From Isoetes taiwanensis (taxonomy: Eukaryota; Streptophyta; Lycopodiopsida; Isoetales; Isoetaceae): DNA of 64,000 nt. Below are positions 22,103-34,330 of the stretch, piece after piece. Positions within the stretch are counted from its first letter, which is position 1; every line of letters starts with the position of its first letter. The DNA lies in assembly GCA_021234155.1 (NCBI GenBank), contig JAJEKV010000003.1, positions 22,163,569 through 22,227,568 on the forward strand, given 5' to 3'. Under the pieces are notes generated by a model. The model did no database searches, was not told the DNA's origin, and saw only the letters and a list, made by a program, of their open reading frames with translations. The position numbers and the translations under genes were made by a program.

Positions 22103-25100
22103 TCCTATATTATAATGTTTTGCTGTAATTCCTGGATTTGGATCCAGCCCTAGATCGGACGGTTTAGATCTAGGGTTGCAGATCCAACGGCCATGGCACC
22201 AAATAGCAATAGGTCAATTTCGTCCACCCTCCCTCCTCCTCATCACTCATCGCTCATTGCTCAGTGCTCATCGCTCATTAATGTTCCCAGAATCCCATAG
22301 CCATCTACTTCCCTGCCATTGTCCGTCGTGTTTTCATAGACGACCAGAGTTTTTAGTGCCTTAATTTCCAAGACTGTAGCACATAATGGTAGCGTTGGAA
22401 TAAGGGAAAAAGAGAATGATATTGGCAGACGAAAGAAACTGCAGGAGAATAAATGGGATCATTCTTTTACTAGGGAGCTTCCGCCATATGTAAGATCAGA
22501 GCTTGCCAGGCTTTTGTTTCCGGATGGCTCTTGGATCGGACTCTGAATATGGTTCAAAGTCTTGAAGAACATCTATTTTCCTTTTGAGCTTCACTGGATC
22601 AAAAGCCCTTCTAGAGCAGATAACATCTCAAAAGATGGCATGGCAGACCTTTTCTTTTAGATTCCAGAGCAAGCTACACAATAGGTATGCTTCTCCATGT
22701 CGTCCTGTAAACTGTAACCTAGCTTCTATTGGTGTTACGCATTGTTTTGAGGTTGGCCATGCAGGTTTAAAGGGGATTTTAAAAGTCACCACAAAATTCT
22801 CTACTGGTAAATATTCACAAGGTGTTGCACGCTGAAAGTTATTATAGGTGCATCTTATATCCTATTTAAATCTTTGAGACGTGTTGTCAATCTCTAGATT
22901 GTTAAATTGGTTCAAATAGCTAGCTCCTTCATAATACGATCTAGGGTTTTTTACTCAATTCCTTATATTCATATTCTTGAATCGTAATCGCAATCTTCGT
23001 AATGCAAGACTATAGATAATATGTTATCTTTGAGTGGCTAGCTGGAGCAAAAAAAGTCATATTTTTTATTGTCTTAAGGGCATGAGCTAGCCATTGTTCA
23101 TGCTAAGCAAGGTCAGATTTATTGTTGTCCAGATAATCCTACGTTGCTATAATTGGGGCTGTGCAATGCATTTCAAACTGGCTGAGGTCACTGGATATTT
23201 GCTGCAGTTTTTAGAGTAGGTTCTCTATTTAGCTTCCTTCATGAGATAGATATGGCACACAACTAATCTCTCTAGGACTTTGCACCTCCAGCTATGACTG
23301 ATATTTAATGATATTAAGTGGCCAAATTACATTTTGATACCCAAGCTGAGCTACAGGTCTGCCCTTTGTAGGTTTTGTAAGAACAAAAGCTTGGAGCCAA
23401 ATTGCTGAAGAATGGATGCACACATAGTGGGCTTTCATTTAGCGTTCACTGCTGAGCCAATGCATTGGCCCAACAAAATTATCATTTAGTTTGCTACGTT
23501 TTTCGAGTTTGCTACCGTTGGCTTTGATCTCTGAGTTTCCTTGCCATACAAATGCATGTACAAACACAGTCAGCCTGCCGTGGCTATGGCTACGAGGAGT
23601 TTGATTTGATGGGGCTCATGTGGAGTTGCTTTAAGATGTTGAAAGAGAGTGTATAACTGTTGCACATTGGATGGATGGCATGCAATATATATGGCCATAA
23701 GAAATGCTAAAAGGTTAAATCAAAGCATTCTCTTACATGGATTGCACTCTTTTTCCATTTCAGTACAGTTTATTACACCCATTTTTTTTGGCAACACCAC
23801 CCCCCAAATTCCTCACCACCGCTCTTTATGTTAGAAGGCCCATCAAAGCAAAGCTTTGATTGTGGCTTATCATGAAATCTATTTTTGTTCAATCGAAGAA
23901 ATCCAAAACTACTCATATGCCTGAAATATAGCTTTTCTAACTGCCTTTGAATTCAAAAGGAGATTGAGAGAGGTCTTTGTTAAATGTATTATATGGTCTT
24001 TGTCTAATCATTGTATAATGTGTGCGGAGATGACACAAAGAATACAGTTTGTCTGTCAAATCTATTCTGACAATCTATTGTTGTATTGAAAGTGAGTGTA
24101 TCACGATTGAAAAAGAACAAATGGCATTTACAATTGGTAAATCTAATTTGCATGTTGTGTTGTGATCCTTTTCTATTTATAGAGTGTTATCCTTATAAGA
24201 ACCCGCTTTGTGTTCGTTGTTGGGCTAGCAGTGACACAAAAGTTCCATTTTGATATGCCTCATTCTCCTTTATGCGCCAATGTCCTTTTTCGACTAAACC
24301 CAGCATTCTCTATTGCATGCTGCAATCTCCTTTTTTGACTCAATGCCAGCTGGTTAGAGCTGGACCATTGTATATATTTGTAGTTGCATTAATATATGCT
24401 AATTCTTATAGTTGTCCAGGCTTCCATGCTTAGTAGTAAAAATTCCACTGACATTCTTCTATGCCATGACTCATGAGAACATAATTTAATGTTGAGATTA
24501 CATTAACATTTAACATTAGCCACACACGGGATACATATATTAAGAAAATCCATTAAGATCATCTTTCATATTTTGCAATGTTACATATTTGATTGGCAAA
24601 ACTCACACACATGTTTCATTAATTGCACACAATTAAAACATCAGTAGCTCTAATTAAAGGTGCAAAGTTCTTTTAGAGATAGCTATAGATAAAGGTGTAA
24701 TGCACAATGAACAAATTGTGTAAAGTCACACAGCTTTCAAAATGGTTAGGTGGTGGTGTTCACAACATATCCATGGCCACAACACATCCACATAACACAA
24801 CACATCCATAGCCACAACACACATCCAAATTCATATGCAAGCAACATTCATTCTGATATAAGAGAGCGACTTAATGAGATATAGTACACAACATCGACAA
24901 CTCATAGATATGCCCACTCGCAATCTACAAGTTCCCAAAATGATCCAATGGCCCGAACTTGCAATCTACAAGTTCGCAAAATTATTCAATAGCCTAGAAG
25001 TTATTGTATACAAATGCAAAGTTCCAATGGGCTAGAAAATACTGCAAGCAAATGCACAGGTTCCAGGGTCCCAACACTTACAAGTTTCAAATTATGCCCA

Positions 25101-25123
25101 GCAACGCTGGGCACCGTTACTAG
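22103..25123 (+). mobile_element. Non-autonomous Helitron, copy 1 (3.0 kb)
   Basis: It starts with TC (TCCTATATTATAATG) and ends with CTAG. A perfect 7-bp hairpin GCCCAGC-AAC-GCTGGGC lies about 10 bases before the end. The flanking bases are A and T with no target duplication, the Helitron insertion rule. It is nearly identical to 42,850-45,888. No Rep/helicase coding is visible, so it would depend on an autonomous relative. It sits in the gypsy 3' region of the right arm only. Confidence 0.88.
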
Positions 25124-25237
25124 TTAACTATATGCTCTCCAAGCAAGTCGTGGTCAGGTCAACATTGACAGTACACCACGTCCTAGAGAACACAAAGGTG
25201 ATCTCATCATCGGTAGCTATTATTATTTACGATGCAT
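25124..25237 (-). mobile_element. Gypsy 3' untranslated region, second part
   Basis: This resumes the 3' untranslated region after the Helitron (TTAACTATATGCTCTCC...), matching 3,180-3,310 and the inverse of 8,200-8,330. Confidence 0.78.
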
Positions 25238-26419
25238 CTACCCCTCTAGAGCGCTACTGTCGGCAATCAAGCTTCCAAGCTTACCGCCGGCTGCGGGGTT
25301 GATAGCATCGTTGATGGTGCGGCCTTGAGATTCCTGCATGAAGTCCGGATAGTGTTTCTCAAGGTCTATCTTCATCACCCAGGTAGCATCCTCAACTGGT
25401 AAGTGCTTCCACTTAACCAAGTATTGTAACATTTGAGTCCTTCTGGTTTGTTTATAGGTCCGATCAAGAAGAGCTTCAGGCACTATCTCCAGTTGCTCCT
25501 CAGTCATTTCTAGGAGGGTCGGGGTGTCCAAAACCTCCTCTGGATCAGGGGTGTGTTGTTTCAAAAGACTCACGTGAAAGACCTTGTGGATCTTCAAGTG
25601 GGGTGGCAAATGCAAGCGATATGCCTGCTCTCCAAGACGTTCAATGATTTTGAACGGCCCAGCCCATCTGGGTGCCAACTTCTTACAGTTGCCAATCTTA
25701 AGCTTGGCTTGTTTGACCTTAATCTTAAGCCAAACAGATTCACCCACCTGGAAAACGCGTGGGGTTCTGTGCTTATCGGCTACACTCTTCTGACGACTGC
25801 GTGCAGCTAATAAGTAACCACGAACTTCTTCGACCAGAGCTTGCATCTCCAAGAGGAGTTGTTGAGAAACCTCCACTTTAGAAACGGGGTTATGCCATGT
25901 GTCTGGAGTAAGACATTGATAACCATAATTTATCATAAAGGGAGACATTCTAGAAGACTCCTGTTTCATGCTGTTGTAGGCAACTCGACCAGATAAATAT
26001 AGTCAGCCCATTGTGATTGCTTACTCCACACATAACTTCTTAGCATATCCTCTATAATGCGATTGGTACGCTCTGTCTGACCATCTGTTTGAGGATGATA
26101 TGCCGTACTCATAGCAAGCTTGGTCTGGATGGTGGCAAAGAAATCTTTCCAGAATGCGCTTACGAATTTAGGGTCCCTGTCGGATATAGTAACTCGTGGC
26201 ATTCCGTGTAATCTGAAGATCTCCTTGGCAAATAGCAGAGCAGTATCAAAGGCTGTATCCGTGGTACGACATGGCAAGAAATGAGCCATTTTCGACAATT
26301 TGTCGACCAACCATTAACGCATCATATCCACGGAGAGTACGTGGAAGGCCCACAATGAAATCCATGGTTATCACTTCCCATTTAGCGTTGGGCACATCCA
26401 GAGGTTGCAACTCGCCTGG
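25238..26419 (-). pseudogene. Gypsy integrase C-terminal half plus chromodomain, inverted fragment (right arm)
   Basis: On the minus strand this encodes the integrase DDE region ([21 protein letters not shown], 26,060-26,190), the GPFKIIERLGEQAYRL module and the chromodomain (YLVKWKHLPVEDATW, near 25,400). It is better preserved than its mirror at 7,112-8,173; one frameshift near 25,966 separates the catalytic core from the rest. Integrase sequence stops at about 26,419, joined head to head with plus-strand gag through the same join (CCGGACTT/CCAGGCGAG) as at 7,111. Confidence 0.9.
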
Positions 26420-29400
26420 AAGTCCGGGGCCCTCTCAGCAGAACTCTTATGGCCGCCAGGAAAAGAAAGTCATCTTCAGCACGCCCGATAAACCAAACAA
26501 TGTCGGTAAAGAAGTTCGGAACCTCTTACAGTCCATTCTTAAAGAGGCTCGAGAACAACTCCGCCGAGATAAGGCATGTTACAGGTGTATGCGACCCGGG
26601 CAATTCATGCAGAATTGCCCTTACGTCACACATACTGCCCAGCTGGCCATGGCCGACCTCGATTGGGATGACCTCGAGTCAACACTACCTGTCGAGGAGG
26701 AGGCTCCCGAATATATTCACGGTGCGTCTCATATCCTTGCAGCTATAGAAACTGGCAATGCTGAAAGTCAGCCTGCTGTCATTTCCACCATAGGTCAAGT
26801 AGACAGTAAGCCTTTTGTAATTCTTATGGATACGGGGAGTACACATAATTTTGCTTCTCTTAGAATGGCCCAGGTATTACAGCTTGAAACCTTGAGGTCC
26901 CGACCGAAGCCTGTCACTTTAGCCAGCGGTAAGGTTAGACATACTCATGGCCGTCGCATCAATCTCAAGATGCAGTTGCCAGGTGCACCAGTTGCTTTGG
27001 GTGCAGAGTTAATGGATATTGGCAAATACGACCTCATTGTTGGTATGGAATTCTTGACATCTGCAAAGGCCAACATAGACTGCGAGAAACGGGAAGTTAC
27101 CTTCAACGCAGCTAATGGAGCCCGTGTGACTATAAAAGATGAACCAATCAACCCTATTATGCAGTCTATGTCCATCCGGCAGTTAGGTAAAGCTATACAC
27201 AAGGAAAAACTCCTCTGCGTCATTAGGCTTGCCTCCATTGAGTCAGATGCTAAGCAGAAGCAACTAATCGACACCTTGCCAGGGGGGATTGCAAATCTTC
27301 TCCGAGAATTTGGTGATCTTTTTCCGGATGAGATCCAGAAGCTTCCTCCTTTTAGAGGGGTAGAATGTGAGATAGCTTTAGAGCCAGGTACTAAGCCTAC
27401 CAGTAAGGCCCCGTATCATATGAGTCCCCCAGGGTTGGCAGAGCTTAAGAAGCAACTTCAGGAATTATTAAACCTAGGTTTCATTCGACCTAGTGTTTCG
27501 CCCTTTGGCGCTCCTATTCTTTTTGTTAAGAAAAAGGATGGCTCCTTGAGGATGTGTATTGATTATCGGCAACTCAACAAGCATACCATCAAGAATCGCT
27601 ATGCTTTGCCTAGAGCAGATGATCTAATGGACCAGTTGCAAGGGGCCAAGTATTTCTCAAAGATTGATCTACGCTCCGGATACCATCAGATAAGGATTAA
27701 AGAGGAGGACATCCATAAATCTGCTTTTCGCACTAGATATGGGCATTATGAGTTTACCGTTATGCCTTTTGGATTAACTAATGCCCCAGCAACCTTCATG
27801 CAATTGATGAATGATGTCTTCCGACAATACTTGGATGATTTTGTTGTTATTTTCTTCGACGACATTCTCATCTACATTAAGACTCTGGAACAGCATGAGC
27901 AACATCTTAGATTGGCCCTACAAAAGCAAAGACGTCATCAGCTCTTTGCCAGGTTCTCTAAGTGCAAGTTTGCCACTCCGAAGGTCGATTATTTGGGCCA
28001 TGTCATTTATGCAGAGGGAATTGCTATAGATCCGGCAAAGATAGAAGCATTAAGGGAATGGCCTATTCCTGGTAATGTTTCCGAGGTCCAAAGTTTCTTG
28101 GGGTTAGCAGGATATTATCGGAAATTTGTAAAGGATTTTGCAAAGGTTGCAGCACCTCTTACAAATCTTACAAAGCATGAGAAGGTGAAGGATTGGACGG
28201 AGCACTGGAAGGCAAGGGTTCAGGGAAGTTTCCAGCAGCTTAAAGATGCCATAACGTCAGCACCAGTCCTCACTTTGCCCGATCCTGAGAAGAATAAATT
28301 AGTGGCAACGGATGCCAGTAAGATTGCCACCGGTGAAGTCCTAATGCAGGAGGGGAGGGTTATTGCCTATGACTCAAAGAAAATGAACGAGACCGAGCAG
28401 CGATATCCTACCCATGATCATGAATTGTTAGCCGTTGTCCGTGCCCTGCGGATACGGAGACACTACCTTCTTGGTAGAAGATTCCAGTTGGATACGGACC
28501 ATCAAAGTCTCCGTTATTTATCCACCCAGCCGAATCTCAACCTCCGTCAGAGGAGATGGATGGAATTTCTGGAGGAGTATGATTTTGAGATTATGTATAA
28601 ACCTGGAAAGCACAATGTGGTTGCGGATGCGTTGTCACGCCATCCCTTGGTCATCCGAACCCATTGTAATGCGATTTCTACACTCACCAGTGAGTTTGGG
28701 AAACAGATAAAACAGACCTTACCTACGGATCCCGAGTTCTGGGGTGCTTGGAATAGTTTGGCTAAGGAAGCCCGCACGGATAAGGAGCGTGAAGCCTTCC
28801 GTTCGTATAAGAAAGAAGGCAACTTGTTATATTACAAGGATAAGTTGTGTGTACCTGAGACTTCAGGGGTACGTAAGCTGATTCTCCATGACACACACAA
28901 TAGCCCTATTGCTGGACATGCAGGATTTATGAAAACCTACTTTAAGATCCGCTCCAGTTATTTCTGGCCTTCGATGAAGAAGGACATTGCCAAGTACATT
29001 AAGCAGTGTCAAGTGTGTCAACAAACCAAAGCTGAGCAGTTAAGGATTCCAGGCGAGTTGCAACCTCTGGATGTGCCCAACGCTAAATGGGAAGTGATAA
29101 CCATGGATTTCATTGTGGGCCTTCCACGTACTCTCCGTGGATATGATGCGTTAATGGTAGTGATCGACAAATTGTCGAAAATGGCTCATTTCTTGCCATG
29201 TCGTACCACGGATACAGCCTTCGATACTGCTCTGCTATTTGCCAAGGAGATCTTCAGATTACACGGAATGCCACGAGTTATTATATCCGACAGGGACCCT
29301 AAATTGTAGTTTATTCTGGAAAGATTTCTTTGCCACCATCCAGACCAAGCTTGCTATGAGTACGGCATATCATCCTCAAACAGATGGTCAGACAGAGCGT

Positions 29401-29726
29401 ACCAATCGCATTATAGAGGATATGCTAAGAAGTTATGTGTGGAGTAAGCAATCACAATGGGCTGACTATATTTATCTGGTCGAGTTTGCCTACAACAGCA
29501 TGAAACAGGAGTCTTCCAGAATGTCTCCCTTTATGATAAATTATGGTTATCAATGTCTTACTCCAGACACATGGCATAACCCCGTTTCTAAAGTGGAGGT
29601 TTCTGAACAACTCCTCTTGGAGATGCAAGCTCTGGTCGAAGAAGTTCGTGGTTACTTATTAGCTGCACGCAATCATCAGAAGAGTGTAGCTGATAAGCAC
29701 AGAACCCCATGCGTTTTCCAGGTGGG
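26420..29726 (+). pseudogene. Ty3/gypsy gag(3')-protease-RT-RNase H-integrase
   Basis: This is the best-preserved pol copy. One frame runs from the zinc knuckle ([14 protein letters not shown], with H changed to Q) near 26,590 through protease ([11 protein letters not shown], 26,824), RT ([12 protein letters not shown], near 27,850), RNase H ([18 protein letters not shown]), the HHCC finger and the first part of the integrase core ([16 protein letters not shown]). At 29,305 CGTAAGCG has become TGTAGTT, giving a stop; a second frame continues with [13 protein letters not shown] to 29,726. There the sequence switches to a LINE at GGTGGG, so the chromodomain is missing. The altered knuckle histidine and the stop make it non-functional as written. 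Confidence 0.95.
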
Positions 29727-31607
29727 CAGAGGATGGAGAAGTGCGGGCTCTCACGCAGGCAGGCTTCCGCCCCCGGCATTCCACTATTGACCATATCTTC
29801 ACTCTGCGAACACTCATAGAGGATAGCCGGAATCAACGCCAGAATCTGTACTGTTGCTTTGTGGATTTCGCAAAGGCTTTTGACACAGTGCCTCGGGATA
29901 AGTTGTGGGACAGATTGAGACAGCTAGGGACCTCCGTCGACTTGCGTGTGCATGCTATATACGCATTCATACGAGGCTTGCTTCTGGCCGTCTCACACCG
30001 CCTCGGGGAGCCCATTGTTAGTAGCATTGGGGTGTGCCAGGGGCTGCCCTCTATCCCCGGCGCTCTTCGGCTTGTACATTGACCAGCTAGAAGAGCACCG
30101 GGGGGCGCCGCGGTTTGATGCACCACATAATTCGGCAACTCATATATGCCGATGATGTTGACCTGCCGCATATACCCCGTAAGACATGCAACGCCACCGG
30201 ATGCTTTGGACACTTTCTCGCCAATTCACCGACATGAGAGTTAACTTGGCCCAAGACAAGCGTCTTCTTGGTCCCATCATCCCGCACCCACGCCTTCCCT
30301 CATTCACTTACCAGGGGGTGGTAGTGTGTGGCTCGGTCTTATAAGTATTTGGGCATTGAGTTTTCTACTACCACACACCGGGATGCATCCATCGTTACGG
30401 GGTCACTGCGCAGCTCGGAAAGCCCCCAGATGCAATGCAAAACAACAAATCACAAGGCAGAGTTGTATGCATGGGGTCACCAGACACACTTGTTCGTGGC
30501 CTTGGTTGAACCGGTCCTCCTCTATGGGGCGTAAGTGTGGGGGCGGTGATATCCCTCACCACTTGGAACGATCTAGAGTAGGTACGTAAGGCCTTCTTGG
30601 CCCGGCACCGGGAGTGAAATCCACGGTCCCATATCGATCTTGCTCCAGAGACAGGCTTCCTTCCATTACTGAGGGTCATACTGAACGTCACATTATTTAC
30701 TTCCGTAAGGTGGTGGCTATGGATGAAGCCCGGCTGCCCAACCTTGCTTTGGCAAGTGGCGATGGGCCAGCCATACTCAAAGCCTGGCTGGAAAGACAAG
30801 CAAGCCCAGGTGGTTCTCGCTATGGAATGTGCAGCACACGATGTGGACCGCTGCATACACCGAAGGAACGCTACGCCTTGAAGCAAGATTTGATGCTTGC
30901 TTCATGGCCAAGCTTTGGGATGCAAAGGCCCCTGTCACATGTCAAGGTGGCAAATTATCGACGGCGGTTAATCCCATGCTCACGAGGGGCCCACACCACT
31001 ATCTGCGCACCCATCTACCCATGAAAAGGCGCAGGGTGATTGCTTCCATTCAAGACAGTGCACACCACCTCCGCATTGAGACGGGGAGATGGATTCGGGA
31101 GCCGCGTGAGGGCAGAGTCCGCCGCTGCCGCCAGCGAGCGCCATTGAGGATGAAAGTCACGCCCTCCGTGCCTGTCCGGCGCATACCAGCATATCCGGGC
31201 TCGGTATGCTCGATTAGTTGTGCCCCATCGGGCCTTGCATGAGCTAATCGAGCACGGCCTCCAGAGGGCTTGTTGGGATCGTACCTCCCTGGAGGTAATG
31301 GATACGCTGGACTTCGCTTATGCCCCCCGTCCGGCATTAACCTCACCTTTGTACTTTTGTGATTATGTATATAACTGTGCAGTATGTCAGCATCCTTATT
31401 GCTACTAAGGTTTTTCCCCCGAAAACCCTTCGGAGGGGGAGGGGTTTATCCTAGTAGTAATCGCTGCTTTGCTCTCTCTTTGTATTTGGGTCCCATAGGC
31501 CAGTTGGTCTCCGTGGATGATAAAATCATATTCTATTCTATTCTATTCTATTCTATTCTATTCTATTCTATTCTATTCTATTCTATTCTATTCTATTCTA
31601 TTCTATT
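29727..31607 (+). mobile_element. LINE (non-LTR retrotransposon) fragment, 5'-truncated, with (TTCTA)n tail
   Basis: It begins inside reverse transcriptase: QAGFRPRHSTIDHIFTLRTL, FVDFAKAFDTVPRDKLWD (motif A, 29,858-29,911), then after a frameshift GCPLSPALFGLYIDQLEEH (motif B, near 30,040), and RQLIYADDVDL with the YADD catalytic motif (near 30,141-30,173). C-terminal sequences typical of LINE ORF2 follow in several frames (YKYLGIEFSTT; RKAFLARHRE). The 3' end has a hairpin (31,400-31,460) and a (TTCTA)n tail. Several frameshifts make it dead. Gypsy sequence does not resume after it, so it is not a simple insertion. Confidence 0.88.
31531..31607 (+). repeat. (TTCTA)n microsatellite, LINE 3' tail
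   Basis: About 15 uninterrupted TTCTA units. They directly follow the LINE 3' untranslated region, as simple-repeat tails do in several LINE clades. Confidence 0.9.
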
Positions 31608-33291
31608 ATTCTGCTGCTTCTTCCGTTGTATTATCATCATTTTGGTTTCTGCAAGCAAACCAAAGTGCACCATTATGACCAACCAAGATAAAGCACAGAT
31701 AAAGAACATGCATTAGACTTAGACAAATAAAATTTACTAACAAAAAATGCAATCCGGAAAGAGCACTACCAAAACACCAAACGTTATAAGAGATGGGTCT
31801 TACCTCAGTAAGGTTGATGACAAGTCTCCTCAGTGTAGCTTTGTTTAACAATCACTGCAGGAAGACAAAAATACAGTGCAAGCACCGATAAATCTCCTTA
31901 CTGTAACTTTATTTAACAATGATTGTAGAAACAAAAATAATAAACACCTAAATACAGTGCAACCACTGCAATTTAGCAGCTATCGAAGTAGAAAATGAAG
32001 GGGTTGGCTTGTCATTTGTGGTGTTGTGAGTGTCTAACATAGAAACCATCCAATAACATCTATCCATCCACTCATTGTGCTATACAAAGCTTTCGTCTAC
32101 AAATCCAAGTCAACATCAGTAAAGTAGTTAAAAACTTTTGTCAGCTTTTAGATCAATAAGGTAACTGCAAGCAAAATACAATAAAAAGCACAAAATAAAT
32201 AGCTTATCATTGAGTGCTGGAACAAAATGCAGAACTTTATCTCGAACAATTTGGAATCATGGAAAACAGATCGAATTTGCACAGAATAAAAAGAACCCCT
32301 GCAAAGAGAAAGAATAAGACAGATCGAGTTTGCACAGAATAAAAAGAACCTCTGCAAAGAGAAAGAATGAAAATATGGAAAGTATATATGAATCTTTGGA
32401 TCTGTAATAAGCCATGTTTAACAAAAAGGGTCGGCCAGAATTCTTACCTATGGTGTCGTTTTTACCTGCTGGAATTCTAGAGGCAGATTTGGTGCAAACA
32501 AAGCCATGGAGTGCGAAGGGAGGGCAGCATTGGATCTTAAATTGAACATGCATATACTCGAGATCATAGTAATAGTCGGAACTATAGCCATAGCCATAAG
32601 AATTCCGCCATAGCGAGCAAGCAACCATTGCTCTCCTAAAAACGTCTATGAAAGAGAGCAATTTCGAGATAACCTGCCGACTTGCTACAATCTAAGTATA
32701 ATGGATGTTGCTCCAATCTAATTGCCCCGGAGTTTGCAGATGTTGTCCCGGATTTTCCATTGCCCTGTATTTTCGCTGAACCTAGTAGAACCCAGCTTCA
32801 AAATTTTCGCTGAACCTAATAGAACCCAGCTTCAAATTTTTTTACTGTCCCAGTTCTGCAAAACATCATAGTCCACGCACCCGACCTAGCCCGACAGAAG
32901 CTCGGTTCTAAAATCCATAAATCAAAAGCCAAACAAAAGTCTCGAACTGTTGTTTACTGTGGCATGGCAGGCGCTTCCAGATGGTTGCACGCTGCTTTTT
33001 GTCAGAGGGGGCCTTGTGAGAAAACAATGCTCAATAGTCTCTTTTGCACTTTAAAAGAAAGGACAACTTGATTGTACATCCGAGTTAAACTTATTCACTA
33101 TATAGTTCACTCTTGAAATCCTGTGAATTATGTTGGTATTGCTTTTAGGCAATGTCGATGGCAGTGAGACAGGGCGAGGAAACATGAGTTTAGATGGACG
33201 AGCGAGATGTTCACCCACCACGAGGTCGGACAGGCTGAAATCCAATAAGGATACTAACAAACAATTTATGAGGAAGAACTTTTAAATAGAT
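31608..33291. other. Unassigned AT-rich sequence with small tandem duplications
   Basis: No coding domain is recognised on either strand. It contains near-duplicate pairs: about 31,845-31,880 and 31,900-31,935 (GTAACTTTATTTAACAAT-like); 32,267-32,371 (two copies of about 53 bases, CAGATCGA[AG]TTTGCACAGAAT...); and 32,768-32,838 (two copies of about 35 bases, ATTTTCGCTGAACCTA[GA]TAGAACCCAGC). The open frames present are short and low in complexity. Confidence 0.5.
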
Positions 33292-34330
33292 TTGGGTCGA
33301 AACATGGCTTTGGCATCTGAGGAAGTGGTTTTTGACGATAGAAGGAAAAGCCAATTGAATCATCTTAAATTTGGTATAGCTAGTGATGCAAAAGTTGCTA
33401 TAGCAGATAGCCAAAATGTCAAACAAAATCCAATTAATAGCATGCAGAGAATATCAAATATGAAAGTAGTGGAGACCATCAATGTATTCGAACTAGATAG
33501 CTTGGTAGAGAAATAGAGGTTCGGTAACGGTTCTTTAGTTTGGAAATAGGGAAATACTATGCAAAGGATTTCTAGACCCAGGTTTTCAGAAGGGATACAA
33601 CAAGGGATTTCGGATGAAAACAAAAGCCTTAGAGCGATAGAAGCCTTGAATACTCTGGATTCCGTGAGATTTTCAATAGATTTATATAAGGTTATAGGGA
33701 CTCTTACCGAAACTAAAGATTTGAAGATAGACGAGATAGATCATAAAAACATTTAAGAAATATTCAGAGCCTCGGAAAATAAGTGGTTGGTTTTTGAGGC
33801 TTTCTAGATTTAAAAAAGCTGCACTCGGTTGTTCAAACATCTCTAGAAAATTCTTCATCTACCACAATTTTAGTTACTTTTTTTTTTTTGAAGGCATGGT
33901 TGGCAGGATTTGCACCCGCCCACGTCTCCCACCCGATGGTAGCCAGTGGGTTTTGAACCCTGATGGGGATTACCCCAATCCAAGGCCTTACCACTAGACC
34001 ACCACCGCGATGGGCCAATTTCAGTTACTCAAGGCAATTGGCAGTATTTTTTTCATTATTTGTTTTTAAGAATGAAAACACCATAAAAAAGCTTGTGTCT
34101 AGGGCAAAGGATTATTTTGCAGGAGACTTTATTCTTTGTCAATACTACGCTCCTAGATTTGCTTCCGATAAAATGTCACCGTGGGGAATTAGAGACCCTT
34201 CCACCTGACATTCTTGACCCAGAATTACTTATGTCAATTGCAAAATCTTTTGATACATACATTTCTCACTCTACCATCAATTTGTCACTATTATCAGTAA
34301 ACAAATTTTTGATAAGTAGATTAAGGTGAA
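33292..34330 (+). pseudogene. Possible decayed coding region, unknown family, split by a SINE
   Basis: Several neighbouring plus-strand frames look coding-like (MALASEEVVFDDRRKSQLNH near 33,310; SLRAIEALNTLDSVRFSIDL near 33,630; PPDILDPELLMSIAKSFDTY near 34,200). They are separated by stops and frameshifts and by the SINE at 33,879-34,022. I do not recognise a domain. It could be an old gene or transposon relic, or chance. Confidence 0.3.
33879..34022 (-). mobile_element. tRNA-derived SINE
   Basis: On the minus strand it has a box A-like TGGTCTAGTGGTAAGG (about 33,990-34,005), a box B-like GGGTTCAAAACCC (about 33,946-33,960) and ends in a run of about 13 A. It is flanked by AGTTACT at 33,872-33,878 and 34,023-34,029, a 7-base target-site duplication. 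The head resembles the common plant Au-type SINE head. Confidence 0.82.

Noticed and set aside
22176-22364. Small open frames inside the Helitron copies (also 42,923-43,111)
   Set aside because: Short, no domain, and no Rep or helicase motif; duplicated only because the element is.
3797-29726. Palindrome explained as a single-molecule sequencing hairpin artefact
   Set aside because: The arms differ by several percent, carry private frameshifts, and only one holds the Helitron, so two distinct sequences exist. Misassembly of separate loci is still possible.
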